From Streptomyces roseofulvus (GTDB lineage Bacteria; Actinomycetota; Actinomycetes; Streptomycetales; Streptomycetaceae), in NCBI RefSeq assembly GCF_039534915.1, contig NZ_BAAAWE010000001.1, forward strand, positions 6,634,001 through 6,698,000: a DNA stretch of 64,000 nt. Direction: 5' to 3'. The notes beneath the pieces are model-generated. The model was not told the origin of the DNA, ran no database searches, and worked only from the letters and a program-made list of their open reading frames with translations. The first letter of the stretch is position 1. Every line of letters starts with the position of its first letter. Made by a program: the position numbers and the translations under genes. This document shows, piece after piece, positions 1 to 7,439 of the stretch.

Positions 1-2
1 AG

Positions 3-239
3 GAGCTGCGCGCCAAGGCCCGCGAGGCCGCCTACAAGGACGCGTACGAGAAGGCGTCCCAGCACGCCCGGCTGAGCGGCCACCGCCTCGGCCGGCTGGT
101 CTCGCTCAGCGAGGGCGACTCGCTGCGGCCCGGCCACGGCGCGCTGCCGTCCATGCCGGCCGACGAGCCGAGCGTGCCGCTCGCCCCCGGCGAGATCCAG
201 GAGCAGGTCACCGTCTCCGCGGTCTACGAACTGCTCTGA
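3..239 (+). CDS. SIMPL (DUF541) domain protein, C-terminal part
   Basis: The 5' end lies outside the window; about 78 residues remain before a TGA stop. The visible sequence starts with an Ala/Arg/Lys-rich helix (AREAAYKDAYEKASQHARLSG) typical of the helix in SIMPL-domain proteins, followed by LGRLVSLSEG and a final strand EQVTVSAVYELL, which is how this family ends. SIMPL proteins are usually exported or periplasmic and of loosely defined function. Its last 16 bases overlap the end of the convergent tetR-type gene. The family call rests on remembered pattern similarity of the C-terminal part only. Confidence 0.65.
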   Translation, partial: ELRAKAREAAYKDAYEKASQHARLSGHRLGRLVSLSEGDSLRPGHGALPSMPADEPSVPLAPGEIQEQVTVSAVYELL

Positions 240-844
240 GACCCCGGCGGCGCCGGGAGGCCCAGTTCGCGGGCGAGCGCCTCGTCCGCCCACCGGAGCA
301 TCGCCGACCGGGAGAGGCCGCCCGCGTAGACCGTCGTCTGGACGGCGAGGCCGTCCAGGTAGGCGGTCAGCCGCCAGGCGGCACCGGCCGGATCGGCGCA
401 GGCGAACTCGCCGGCCGCGACGCCCTCCTCGATGACCGAGGTCAGCGCCGCCTTCCACTCCCGGTCGAGGGTGACCGCGACCCGGCGCAGCTCCGGGTCG
501 CGCAGCCCGGCCGCCCACGCCTCGATCCACAGCCGCCACCCCTTGGCCTGCCCGGTCGGGGCGTACCAGCGGACGGCGGCGCGCAGCCGCCGCTCCGCCG
601 TCGTGCGGCGGCCGAGGACCCGCCGCAGCCGGCCGAGGTCGCCCTCCGCCGCGTGTGCGAAGGCCGCGGCGACCAGCTGTTCCTTGGTGGAGAAGTGGTA
701 GAGCACCAGCGCGTTGCTGACGCCGAGGGCGGCGGCCACGTCGGCGATCCGGACGGCGGCGGCGCCCCGGGCCTCGATCTGCTCGACGGCGGCCCGCAGC
801 AGCTCCTCGCGCCGTTCGGCCACGCTCAACCGCACTCTCGCCAC
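224..844 (-). CDS. TetR-family transcriptional regulator
   Basis: About 206 residues. The N-terminal helix-turn-helix is clear (RREELLRAAVEQIEARG, then VRIADVAAALGVSNALVLYHF), and the C-terminal ligand domain has WRLTAYLDGLAVQT, which resembles BetI-type regulators. A GTG at 865 is also possible, but the GTG at 844 (VARVRLSVAERREEL) gives the more usual N-terminus. The gene follows the dehydrogenase gene on the same strand after about 60 bases, so the two are probably cotranscribed, and it may repress the pair through the inverted repeat at 2105-2120. The ligand cannot be predicted from the sequence. Confidence 0.85.
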   Translation of the reverse strand: MARVRLSVAERREELLRAAVEQIEARGAAAVRIADVAAALGVSNALVLYHFSTKEQLVAAAFAHAAEGDLGRLRRVLGRRTTAERRLRAAVRWYAPTGQAKGWRLWIEAWAAGLRDPELRRVAVTLDREWKAALTSVIEEGVAAGEFACADPAGAAWRLTAYLDGLAVQTTVYAGGLSRSAMLRWADEALARELGLPAPPGSQSSS

Positions 845-904
845 GCCGGGAAGCCTACACAGCACATGTCGGAGTCATGATCGACGCGAGGCGCCGGGGA
901 CCGG

Positions 905-2083
905 TCAGTACCAGCCGTACCGCTCCGCGATCACCGGCAGCCGCTCCGCCACCAGGGCGTGCGCCGCCGTGCGGGGGAGGACGCCGTCGGCCTCGGCCCG
1001 GTCGAGCACCGCGCCCGTCAGCGCCCGCATCGCGCTCCGCACCCGCGCGAACGCCTGGTCCGCGTCGGCCTCGACGTCGCCGAAGAGCGTCCACCACCAC
1101 CAGGCGTTGGTGCAGGAGTTGACCACCACGTCCGGCAGCACCGTGACCCCGCGCGCGGCCAGGGCGGCCTCGGCGTCCGGGAGCACCGGCATGTTCGCCG
1201 CCTCGGCGATCCAGCGGGCCCGGATCCGCCCCTGGTTCGCGGCGTCGATCGCGTACGAGACGGCGGCCGGCACCAGCACCTCCGCGTCGACCGCGAGCCA
1301 CGCGTCCCCGGGCTCCTCCCGGTCGCCGGGGCGCAGCGCCGCCCGGTCCACGGTGCCGTGCCCGTCGCGGGCCGCGATCAGCGCCTCCACGTCGAGCCCG
1401 CCGGGGTTCACCACCGTGCCGCGCACGTCGGCGACCGCGACGACCGTCAGCCCGGCCCGGGCGAGGAACCGGGCGGTCGCCGCGCCCATGGTGCCGAGGC
1501 CCTGCAGGGAGACCCGGGTGCCGGCATGCGGCCGCCCGGCCCGGTCCAGCGCGACCAGCACCGACTCGGCCACCCCGAGCCCCCCGACCAGCGCGTCCAG
1601 TCCGATGCCGTCGACCTCGACGGCGAAGGCGTCCGCGAGCCGCTTCCGGGCCGCGGCCTCGTCCTCCAGGAGCGGGAAGACGGCCTGCACCGAGGAGTCG
1701 AGCCCGGCCTCGGCCATCGCGCGGTCCACCGTCTCCTGGCCGAGCCCCAGGTCCTCCCCGGTGGTCCAGAACCGCTCCACGTACGGCCGCATCGCCCGCA
1801 GGTAGCGGACCAGCACCCCGTACGCCTCGGGGGAGCGCGGATCGCAGTCGATGCCGCCCTTGGCGCCGCCCAGCGGCACGTACCGCGCGGACGGGTCGTA
1901 GTGCAGCGCCTCCTTCATCGTCATCCCCCGGGCCAGCCCGGCGACCTCCTCGGCGGTGCACCCCTCCCGCATCCGCAGCCCGCCGCTGGCCACGCCCCTG
2001 ACCAGCCGGTCGACGACCAGGTGGCCGCGGCGGCCGGTGACGTGGTCGGTCCAGGTGAGGGAGATCAGCGGGGCGGCGGTCAT
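905..2083 (-). CDS. Glu/Leu/Phe/Val dehydrogenase family oxidoreductase
   Basis: 392 residues, of normal family length. Enzymes of this family oxidatively deaminate amino acids to 2-oxo acids with NAD(P). The catalytic-lysine segment PLGGAKGGID is at residues 70-79 (Lys75), and the Rossmann fingerprint GLGTMG lies near residues 195-200 within VSLQGLGTMGAATARFL. Substrate specificity (glutamate, leucine, valine or phenylalanine) is not evident. The ATG at 2083 is the natural start. The tetR-type gene follows on the same strand, and a 6-bp-arm inverted repeat lies 22 bases upstream of the start, so regulation by that TetR protein is likely. Confidence 0.85.
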   Translation of the reverse strand: MTAAPLISLTWTDHVTGRRGHLVVDRLVRGVASGGLRMREGCTAEEVAGLARGMTMKEALHYDPSARYVPLGGAKGGIDCDPRSPEAYGVLVRYLRAMRPYVERFWTTGEDLGLGQETVDRAMAEAGLDSSVQAVFPLLEDEAAARKRLADAFAVEVDGIGLDALVGGLGVAESVLVALDRAGRPHAGTRVSLQGLGTMGAATARFLARAGLTVVAVADVRGTVVNPGGLDVEALIAARDGHGTVDRAALRPGDREEPGDAWLAVDAEVLVPAAVSYAIDAANQGRIRARWIAEAANMPVLPDAEAALAARGVTVLPDVVVNSCTNAWWWWTLFGDVEADADQAFARVRSAMRALTGAVLDRAEADGVLPRTAAHALVAERLPVIAERYGWY

Positions 2084-2104
2084 GGGACTCCTCGGGGCGG
2101 GTTG

Positions 2105-2120
2105 CTGAACGCCGGTTCAG
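2105..2120. promoter_or_regulatory. Inverted repeat upstream of the dehydrogenase gene
   Basis: CTGAAC, four bases GCCG, then GTTCAG: perfect 6-bp arms, 22 bases upstream of the dehydrogenase start and in the divergent gap before the metallo-beta-lactamase gene. Position and symmetry suit a TetR operator. That the nearby TetR protein binds it is inference. Confidence 0.45.
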
Positions 2121-2194
2121 TATGACGGAGAGGGCCTGCCCGTCCCCGGCCCGGCCGCCCATAATGGAACGACCCCCACCGACCAGGAGGACCT

Positions 2195-3394
2195 GTGACC
2201 GCTTCCGGCTCCGACCGTCCGCTGTGGGCCCGGCTGCGCGCCCTGCGGCCCGAGTCCTTCGGCGCCGAGCCCACGGGGGAGCGGCTCGCCCGCATCCGCC
2301 GCTCGCCGCACTTCGCCGACGGCGTCTTCCAGAACCCCGAGGAGGCCCGCCGCGGCCCGTCCGGTTCCACCACGGACCTGATGAAGATCTACTTCGAGAA
2401 GGAGGCGCGCGCCCGCCGGGCCCCGGCCGGGGTGATCCCGGTCCACCCGACGACCGTGGCCGACCTCGCCCGCCCCGCCGCCACCGGCCTGCGGATCACC
2501 TGGCTGGGCCACTCCAGCGTGCTCGCCGAGATCGACGGCGTACGGATCCTCTTCGACCCGGTCTGGGGAGAGCGCTGCTCGCCCTTCTCCTTCGTCGGCC
2601 CCCGCCGGCTCCACCCGGCCCCCGCGCCGCTGGCCGCGCTCGGCCCGGTCGACGTCGTCGTGATCTCCCACGACCACTACGACCACCTCGACCTGCCGAC
2701 GATCAAGGCGCTGGCCGGCACGGACACCCTCTTCGCCGTCCCGCTCGGCGTCGGCGCCCACCTGGAGCACTGGGGCGTCCCCGCCTCCCGCCTGCGCGAG
2801 CTGGACTGGCACGAGTCCACCGAGGTCGGCGACGTCACCCTCACCGCCACCCCGGCCCGCCACTTCTGCGGCCGCGCGATCCGCAACCGCCAGCACACCC
2901 TCTGGGCCTCCTGGTCCGTCCGCGGCCCGCGCCACCGCGTCTTCCACAGCGGCGACACCGGCTACTTCCAGGGCTTCCGGGACATCGGCGCGGCCCACGG
3001 CCCCTTCGACGTGACGATGATCCAGATCGGCGCCTACTCCGAGTTCTGGCCCGACATCCACATGACCCCGGCCGAGGGCCTCCGGGCCCACCTCGACCTC
3101 CAGGGCGGCAGCCCCGGCGGCGTCCTGCTCCCGATCCACTGGGCCACCTTCAACCTGGCCCCGCACGCCTGGGCGGAGCCGGGCGAGTGGACGAAGGACG
3201 CGGCGGAGGAGGCCGGGCAGGCGGTGGCGTTCCCTCGTCCCGGTGAGCCGTTCGAGCCGGCGGGGAAGCTGCCTGCGGATGCGTGGTGGCGCGGGGTGTC
3301 CCAGCCGATCGCTCGTCCGTGGCGCCGGCCGAAGCAGGCGCAGATTCCCGTCGAGGCGTCCGAGCGGGATCTCGACCTGGCGGGTGATCGGTGA
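2195..3394 (+). CDS. MBL-fold metal-dependent hydrolase, NAPE-PLD-like
   Basis: 399 residues. The metallo-beta-lactamase signature is SHDHYDHLD at residues 158-166, preceded by the LGHSSVLAEIDGVRILFDPV strand pair typical of UlaG/NAPE-PLD-like hydrolases. Later metal-ligand motifs are TATPARHFCGR and FHSGDTGYF, with a C-terminal PIHWATFNL. The bacterial family probably hydrolyses phosphodiester or related lipid bonds, but the substrate here is unknown. GTG 2195 is preceded by a strong AGGAGG at 2186-2191. No signal peptide is seen, so it is likely cytoplasmic. The stop overlaps the GTG of a small downstream frame. Confidence 0.8.
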   Translation: MTASGSDRPLWARLRALRPESFGAEPTGERLARIRRSPHFADGVFQNPEEARRGPSGSTTDLMKIYFEKEARARRAPAGVIPVHPTTVADLARPAATGLRITWLGHSSVLAEIDGVRILFDPVWGERCSPFSFVGPRRLHPAPAPLAALGPVDVVVISHDHYDHLDLPTIKALAGTDTLFAVPLGVGAHLEHWGVPASRLRELDWHESTEVGDVTLTATPARHFCGRAIRNRQHTLWASWSVRGPRHRVFHSGDTGYFQGFRDIGAAHGPFDVTMIQIGAYSEFWPDIHMTPAEGLRAHLDLQGGSPGGVLLPIHWATFNLAPHAWAEPGEWTKDAAEEAGQAVAFPRPGEPFEPAGKLPADAWWRGVSQPIARPWRRPKQAQIPVEASERDLDLAGDR

Positions 3395-3501
3395 GGTCGG
3401 GTGAGGACGAGCTGGGCAGGGTCGTGGCCCTGCTGGCTCGTCTCTCCGGCGAGGAGCGTGATCGTGTGGTGCGCGCTCTGGACGGTCCGTCCCGGCGGTA
3501 G
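3391..3501 (+). CDS. Small overlapping ORF, 36 residues
   Basis: GTG at 3391 overlaps the TGA of the hydrolase gene in a GTGA junction, the same coupling used by several real gene pairs in this window. The frame runs 36 codons to TAG at 3499-3501. The product is highly charged and predicted helical (ELGRVVALLARLSGEERDR), with no membrane segment or known motif. It could be a translationally coupled microprotein or a chance open frame. I do not recognise a family. Confidence 0.35.
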   Translation: MRSGEDELGRVVALLARLSGEERDRVVRALDGPSRR

Positions 3502-3889
3502 CGTTCGGTCGCCCTGGGGCGTGGGGGCGGAGGCGGCGTGATCCCGGGGGAGCGATGAAGACCTGGATCCCTCCAACGTTCCCACGAGGGGCGGGGACGG
3601 TACGCGTGAGAGACGCGTGCGTGGGGCCGTGACGCGGTCCTCCCGTCGGGACGGGCCGCGGTAGCGGCGGCCAGGGGAAGGGCGACGGGTACGGTCGTCA
3701 GGATCTGACCGACGCCCATACCCACACCGCACGGCGCGGGTCACGCGCGTGTGCGGCGGGACGGCACGGGTTCGTTCACCGTACGTACACCGTGACCCGG
3801 TGTTACCCGTCGCACGGCGGCCGCCGTGCGGACACTCTCCGGGTTCAGGCTCTCGCAGGTCCAACCACCCTCTTGCAGAGGAGACTTGC
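3502..3889. other. Intergenic region before the phytase gene
   Basis: 388 bases without a convincing gene on either strand. The only structured element I see is the pair of GTTCACC-type repeats at 3774-3795. The rest shows no clear open frame, hairpin or promoter consensus. Confidence 0.6.
3774..3795 (+). promoter_or_regulatory. Putative PHO box (PhoP direct repeats)
   Basis: Two adjacent 11-base units, GTTCACCGTAC and GTACACCGTGA, fit the streptomycete PhoP direct-repeat unit (GTTCACC plus four bases). They lie about 95 bases upstream of the phytase start. Phosphate-starvation control is biologically sensible for a phytase. Binding is inferred. Confidence 0.6.
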
Positions 3890-5200
3890 GTGACCCGCTC
3901 CGCCGTCGTCCGATCGGCCGCGCTGGCCGTGACCATGGCTCTCGCGGCCGTGGCACTGGCCGCGCCCGCCGAGGCCCGGCACCGCCTGGACGCCGACACC
4001 CTGCCCGCCGTGACCCCCCGTGCGGAGACGCCGGTGCTCCACGACGACGATGAGGGCGGCAACGCCGACGCGGACGACCCGGCCATCTGGCGCAACGCCG
4101 CTGCGCCCGGCCGCAGCCTCGTCGTCGCCACCGCCAAGGAGGGCGGCCTGCGCGTCTACGACCTGGACGCGCGACTGGTGCAGTCCATAGCCGCACCGCC
4201 CGCCGCGGGTGAGGACGACGCCCCGGCCCGCTTCAACAACGTGGACCTCGTCCATGGGCTCCGGCTCTCCTCGGGGAAGGCGGATCTGGCCGTCACCAGC
4301 GACCGCGGCCACGACCGGCTGCGCTTCTACCGCATCGACCGCGACCGCGTCGGCGGCCCGCTGAGCGATGTCACCGACCCGGCCGCGCCGCCGGTGTTCT
4401 CCCAGGACCAGGCCGAGATCAACGACCAGCGGACCGCCTACGGCCTGGCGACCTGGACGGACCGGGCGACCGGGAAGTCCTACGCCCTGGTCAGCCGCCG
4501 CGAGCGCACCAGCATCGCCCTCCTGGAGCTGCTGCCGGCCGCGGACGGCAAGGTGACCTACCGCAAGGTCCGCACCCTGGACCTGCCGTCCTCCTTCCGG
4601 CTGCCCGACGGCACCTCGTGGTCCCCGTGCGGCGAGCCCGGTGAGCTGCCGCAGGTCGAGGGCATGGTTGTCGACCCGGCCAACGGCATGCTCTACGCCG
4701 GTCAGGAGGACGTCGGCGTCTGGCGCATGCGCGCCGACCTCACCGGCACGCCGAAGCTGATCGACAAGGTCCGCGAGTACGGCGTCCCCGGCGTCTACGA
4801 CGAGGAGACCGAGGAATGCACGCCGGGCGCCGACCCCGGCTTCGGCGGCACGAAGATCTCCGCCGACGTCGAGGGCCTGACGCTTCTCACGGAGTCCGAC
4901 GGTGACGGCTACGTCCTCGCCTCCAGCCAGGGCGACGACACCTTCGCCGCCTACGACCGCGAGCTGGAGGACGCCAACGAGTACGAGGGCGGCTTCCGGG
5001 TGGCCGCCGTGAACGAGACCCTCGACGGCTCCGAGGAGTGCGACGGCGCCGCGGTCCTGAACGCCCCGCTCGGCTCCCAGTACCCCAACGGCCTCCTCGT
5101 CGTCCAGGACGGCCACGACGCCCCCGGCGACGGCGACCGCGACGCGACCAACTTCAAGTTCGTCGACCTCGCCGAGGTCATGGACGTCCTCGACGACTGA
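3890..5200 (+). CDS. Secreted beta-propeller phytase
   Basis: 436 residues from GTG 3890, chosen because GAGGAGA lies just upstream and a normal signal peptide follows (VTRSAVVRSAALAVTMALAAVALAAPAEA). The mature part has beta-propeller phytase hallmarks: DADDPAIW near the N-terminus, FNNVDLVHGL, LAVTSDRGHDRLRFYRID, VEGMVVDPANGMLYAGQEDVGVW and the closing YPNGLLVVQDGHD. These enzymes release phosphate from phytate outside the cell using calcium held by acidic loops. A PHO-box-like element lies upstream and a strong bidirectional terminator downstream. The gene is monocistronic. Confidence 0.92.
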   Translation: MTRSAVVRSAALAVTMALAAVALAAPAEARHRLDADTLPAVTPRAETPVLHDDDEGGNADADDPAIWRNAAAPGRSLVVATAKEGGLRVYDLDARLVQSIAAPPAAGEDDAPARFNNVDLVHGLRLSSGKADLAVTSDRGHDRLRFYRIDRDRVGGPLSDVTDPAAPPVFSQDQAEINDQRTAYGLATWTDRATGKSYALVSRRERTSIALLELLPAADGKVTYRKVRTLDLPSSFRLPDGTSWSPCGEPGELPQVEGMVVDPANGMLYAGQEDVGVWRMRADLTGTPKLIDKVREYGVPGVYDEETEECTPGADPGFGGTKISADVEGLTLLTESDGDGYVLASSQGDDTFAAYDRELEDANEYEGGFRVAAVNETLDGSEECDGAAVLNAPLGSQYPNGLLVVQDGHDAPGDGDRDATNFKFVDLAEVMDVLDD

Positions 5201-5235
5201 CCGCCCCCGCCAGGCCGTGGTGTACCGCCGCTGAT

Positions 5236-5271
5236 GCCGACGCGCGGGCCGAACGAGCCCCGCGCGTCGGC
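5236..5271. terminator. Bidirectional stem-loop terminator
   Basis: A perfect 13-bp inverted repeat, 5236-5248 (GCCGACGCGCGGG) pairing with 5259-5271, with a 10-base loop, 35 bases after the phytase stop. It also closes the truncated pectate lyase on the other strand. Confidence 0.8.
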
Positions 5272-5281
5272 GTTCCCGTGA

Positions 5282-5934
5282 ACAGTTGGCGTTGCCCAGC
5301 CTGTTCCAGGACACCGTGACGTACGTGCTGTCCTTGCGGACGTCGATCAGTCCGTCGGCGGTGTGCCGCAGGCCGTTGTGGTCGACCCAGACGTGGTGGG
5401 CGCCGTCCATATGGATGGCGTCGAAGTCGTGCTCCTTGTCGTTCCACACGCCTTGGTACGAGTCACGGATCGTCAGGTTCCGGATGATCACGTTGTGGAC
5501 GCCCGGGCCCAGGAAGAACCCGCCGCCGACGATGTGCCCCCGCGTCCCGGAGCCGATGATCGTCTTGTCCGAAGCGACCTCGATCTCCTTGCCTACGGGG
5601 GACATCTCGATCGTGTCGGCGACGACGATGATGTACGGCTCGGCGGCGGTCGCGTACTTCTCCAGCTGGGCGAGTGACGTGACGGTGACGGTGCTGCCGT
5701 TCCGGCCGCCGTACGTACCGTTCTGCCCGAGGGCGTCGACCGAGGCGAAGCCGTCGGCGGCGTCGGCCGCCCCTGCGGGCACCTCGGCCGCGACGGCCCT
5801 GCCGTCCGCGCCCGGTCCCAGGCCGAACACGGACCCGTAGGCCAGGACTCCTGCGGCGGCCAGTGTCACCGGCAGAGCGATGGCCAGGGCCTCCGGGGCC
5901 GGCGGTGACGGGCCGCGCGGTGGTTCGACGTCAT
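5282..5934 (-). pseudogene. Truncated, frameshifted pectate lyase (PL1)
   Basis: Reading leftward from about 5880 to 5282 gives a good pectate lyase N-terminal half: a signal-peptide core (ALPVTLAAAGVLAYGS), TVTSLAQLEKY, KTIIGSG, NVIIRNLTI, DFDAIHMDGAHHVWVDHN and DGLIDVRKDSTYVTVSWNRL. It stops abruptly after GNAN, where the family normally continues for another hundred or more residues carrying the catalytic arginine. The natural ATG at 5934 (MTSNHRAARHRR) is out of frame with the signal-peptide core, so there is also a frameshift in about the first 20 codons. The remnant abuts the terminator at 5236-5271. An inactive relic is the best reading. Confidence 0.75.
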
Positions 5935-6148
5935 GGGCACTGTCCGTTCCGTGGAGGGGGTGGTCGAGACGTTGTCGCCGCCGGGGACGGATAGGTTGCC
6001 GGGTCTGCTGTCCTTCCCGGCGGGGCCAGCCGGCGGCCGGCGGGCGCGGGAGAGCCGTGCCGGCTACGGGCTGCCGTCGGTGCCGGGCCGAGGCGACGGA
6101 GGACGTCGCGGTGGCGTGGTCGGGGCCGGTGCCGCCCCCGTTGGATCC

Positions 6149-7129
6149 TCAACGCTCCGTGGGGGCCAGCCCCCGCAGGCGCAGCCAGCGCAGGTGCTCG
6201 ACGGCCGTCGCGCCCCTTCCGCCCGCGTGATCGGCGAAGGGCCATTCCCTGATGTCCTTCTCGCCCGCGTAGTTCTGGTAGGCCGCCAGCACGGTGGACG
6301 GCGGGCAGACGGGGTCCATCAGGCCGGCGCTGAACAGGGCGGGGGCCGTCGCGCGCCGCGCGAAGTGCACGCCGTCGAAGTGGGCGAGGGTCGAGAAAGC
6401 CCGCTCGGCCGCGTGCGGGGCGTGACGGCGCAGGTAATCGACGATCTCCGTGTACGGGCCCTCGGTCGCGGTCTCGGCGCCGCGCCGGACGTGACACAGG
6501 AACGGCACGTCGGGGAGGGCGCCGGCGATGCCGTCGCCGGCCAGGCCGGCCACGGCGACGGCCAGGCCACCGCCCTGGCTGGCTCCCTGGACGACGATCC
6601 GGTCCGGGTCCACGTGCGGGATGGAGCGCGCGGCGTCTACGGCGAGGACGCAGTCGGTGACGAGGCGGCGGTAGTAGTGGGCGTGGGGATCCTCGATCCC
6701 CCGGGTCATGTAGCCGTGCACCCAGTGGGGACCCGCGTCCGGGTGGGGGTCGGGGGTGTCGTGGCCCTGGCCCCGGCTGTCGACGACGAGGTGGGCGTAG
6801 CCGGCGGAGGCGTACAGGAGGTGGTCGGTCACCAGTCCCCGTCCGCCGCTGTATCCGAGGTACGTGATCACCGTCGGCAGCGGCTCCTCGGCCTGCGACG
6901 GGAGGAGGAGCCAGGCGGCGACCGGGTGCCCGCCCCAGCCGGAGAACCGTACGTCGTAGGTGTCGAGCGTGGTCAGGGGGGAGTCCCGGACGGGGCGGAC
7001 CTCCGGAGCGCGGCCGGCCGCGCGGGCCGTCCGCAGGGTCTCGGACCAGAAGGCGTCGAAGCCGTCCGGCTCGGCCGGGGCTTCGTCCCGGGCGGCCGGG
7101 TGGTCGAGGGGCAGGTCGGCGTACGGCAT
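6149..7129 (-). CDS. Acetyl(xylan) esterase / cephalosporin-C deacetylase, CE7
   Basis: 326 residues, standard CE7 length. Visible elements are the N-terminal DFDAFW-like segment (PDGFDAFWSETL), RGQG at 120-123, the nucleophile elbow GASQGGG with Ser184, and the acid/base pair Asp272 (LMDPVCPPS) and His301 (FADHAGG). No signal peptide is present, so it should act inside the cell and remove acetyl groups from imported oligosaccharides or short acetylated sugars. It is divergent from the GH1 gene across an operator-bearing gap, which ties it to the mannan locus. Plant mannans are often acetylated, which fits. Confidence 0.88.
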   Translation of the reverse strand: MPYADLPLDHPAARDEAPAEPDGFDAFWSETLRTARAAGRAPEVRPVRDSPLTTLDTYDVRFSGWGGHPVAAWLLLPSQAEEPLPTVITYLGYSGGRGLVTDHLLYASAGYAHLVVDSRGQGHDTPDPHPDAGPHWVHGYMTRGIEDPHAHYYRRLVTDCVLAVDAARSIPHVDPDRIVVQGASQGGGLAVAVAGLAGDGIAGALPDVPFLCHVRRGAETATEGPYTEIVDYLRRHAPHAAERAFSTLAHFDGVHFARRATAPALFSAGLMDPVCPPSTVLAAYQNYAGEKDIREWPFADHAGGRGATAVEHLRWLRLRGLAPTER

Positions 7130-7295
7130 GGGAAGGGCTTCTCCTCGGAACGGGGTGACCGCGCGGGGGAGCGGGGCGCGGTCGTCGTCGTACGACAGGA
7201 GGGGCGGAACGGCGTCGGGCGCTCCGCACCCTCTCGCGGTCCGCCTCTCCGCGGCGGCCCGACAGCGGTTGCGGAGGTCACTCTGCCCACGTCCC

Positions 7296-7329
7296 GATAA
7301 CGTTGTCCAGTAAAGCCTTTCCGGTTAAG
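7296..7329. promoter_or_regulatory. Type A operator plus type B half-site, GH1/CE7 divergent gap
   Basis: GATAACGTTGTC at 7296-7307 is one base from the palindrome GACAACGTTGTC found at 8901 and 26575. CCGGTTAAG at 7321-7329 is a half-match to the second palindrome TTNACCGGTTNA. Both sit in the 310-base gap between the divergent CE7 and GH1 genes, which otherwise shows nothing notable. Palindromes with a central CG are typical LacI-family targets. Confidence 0.6.
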
Positions 7330-7439
7330 CCGAGGTTTAGTAAAACTCCTTCTGCCCGGCCATACACGCCTGGACCGATCAGCCGTATTCACCCAAGCTC
7401 GCACCTGTCACCGGCCCCGCACGAGAGGATTCATGTTCC

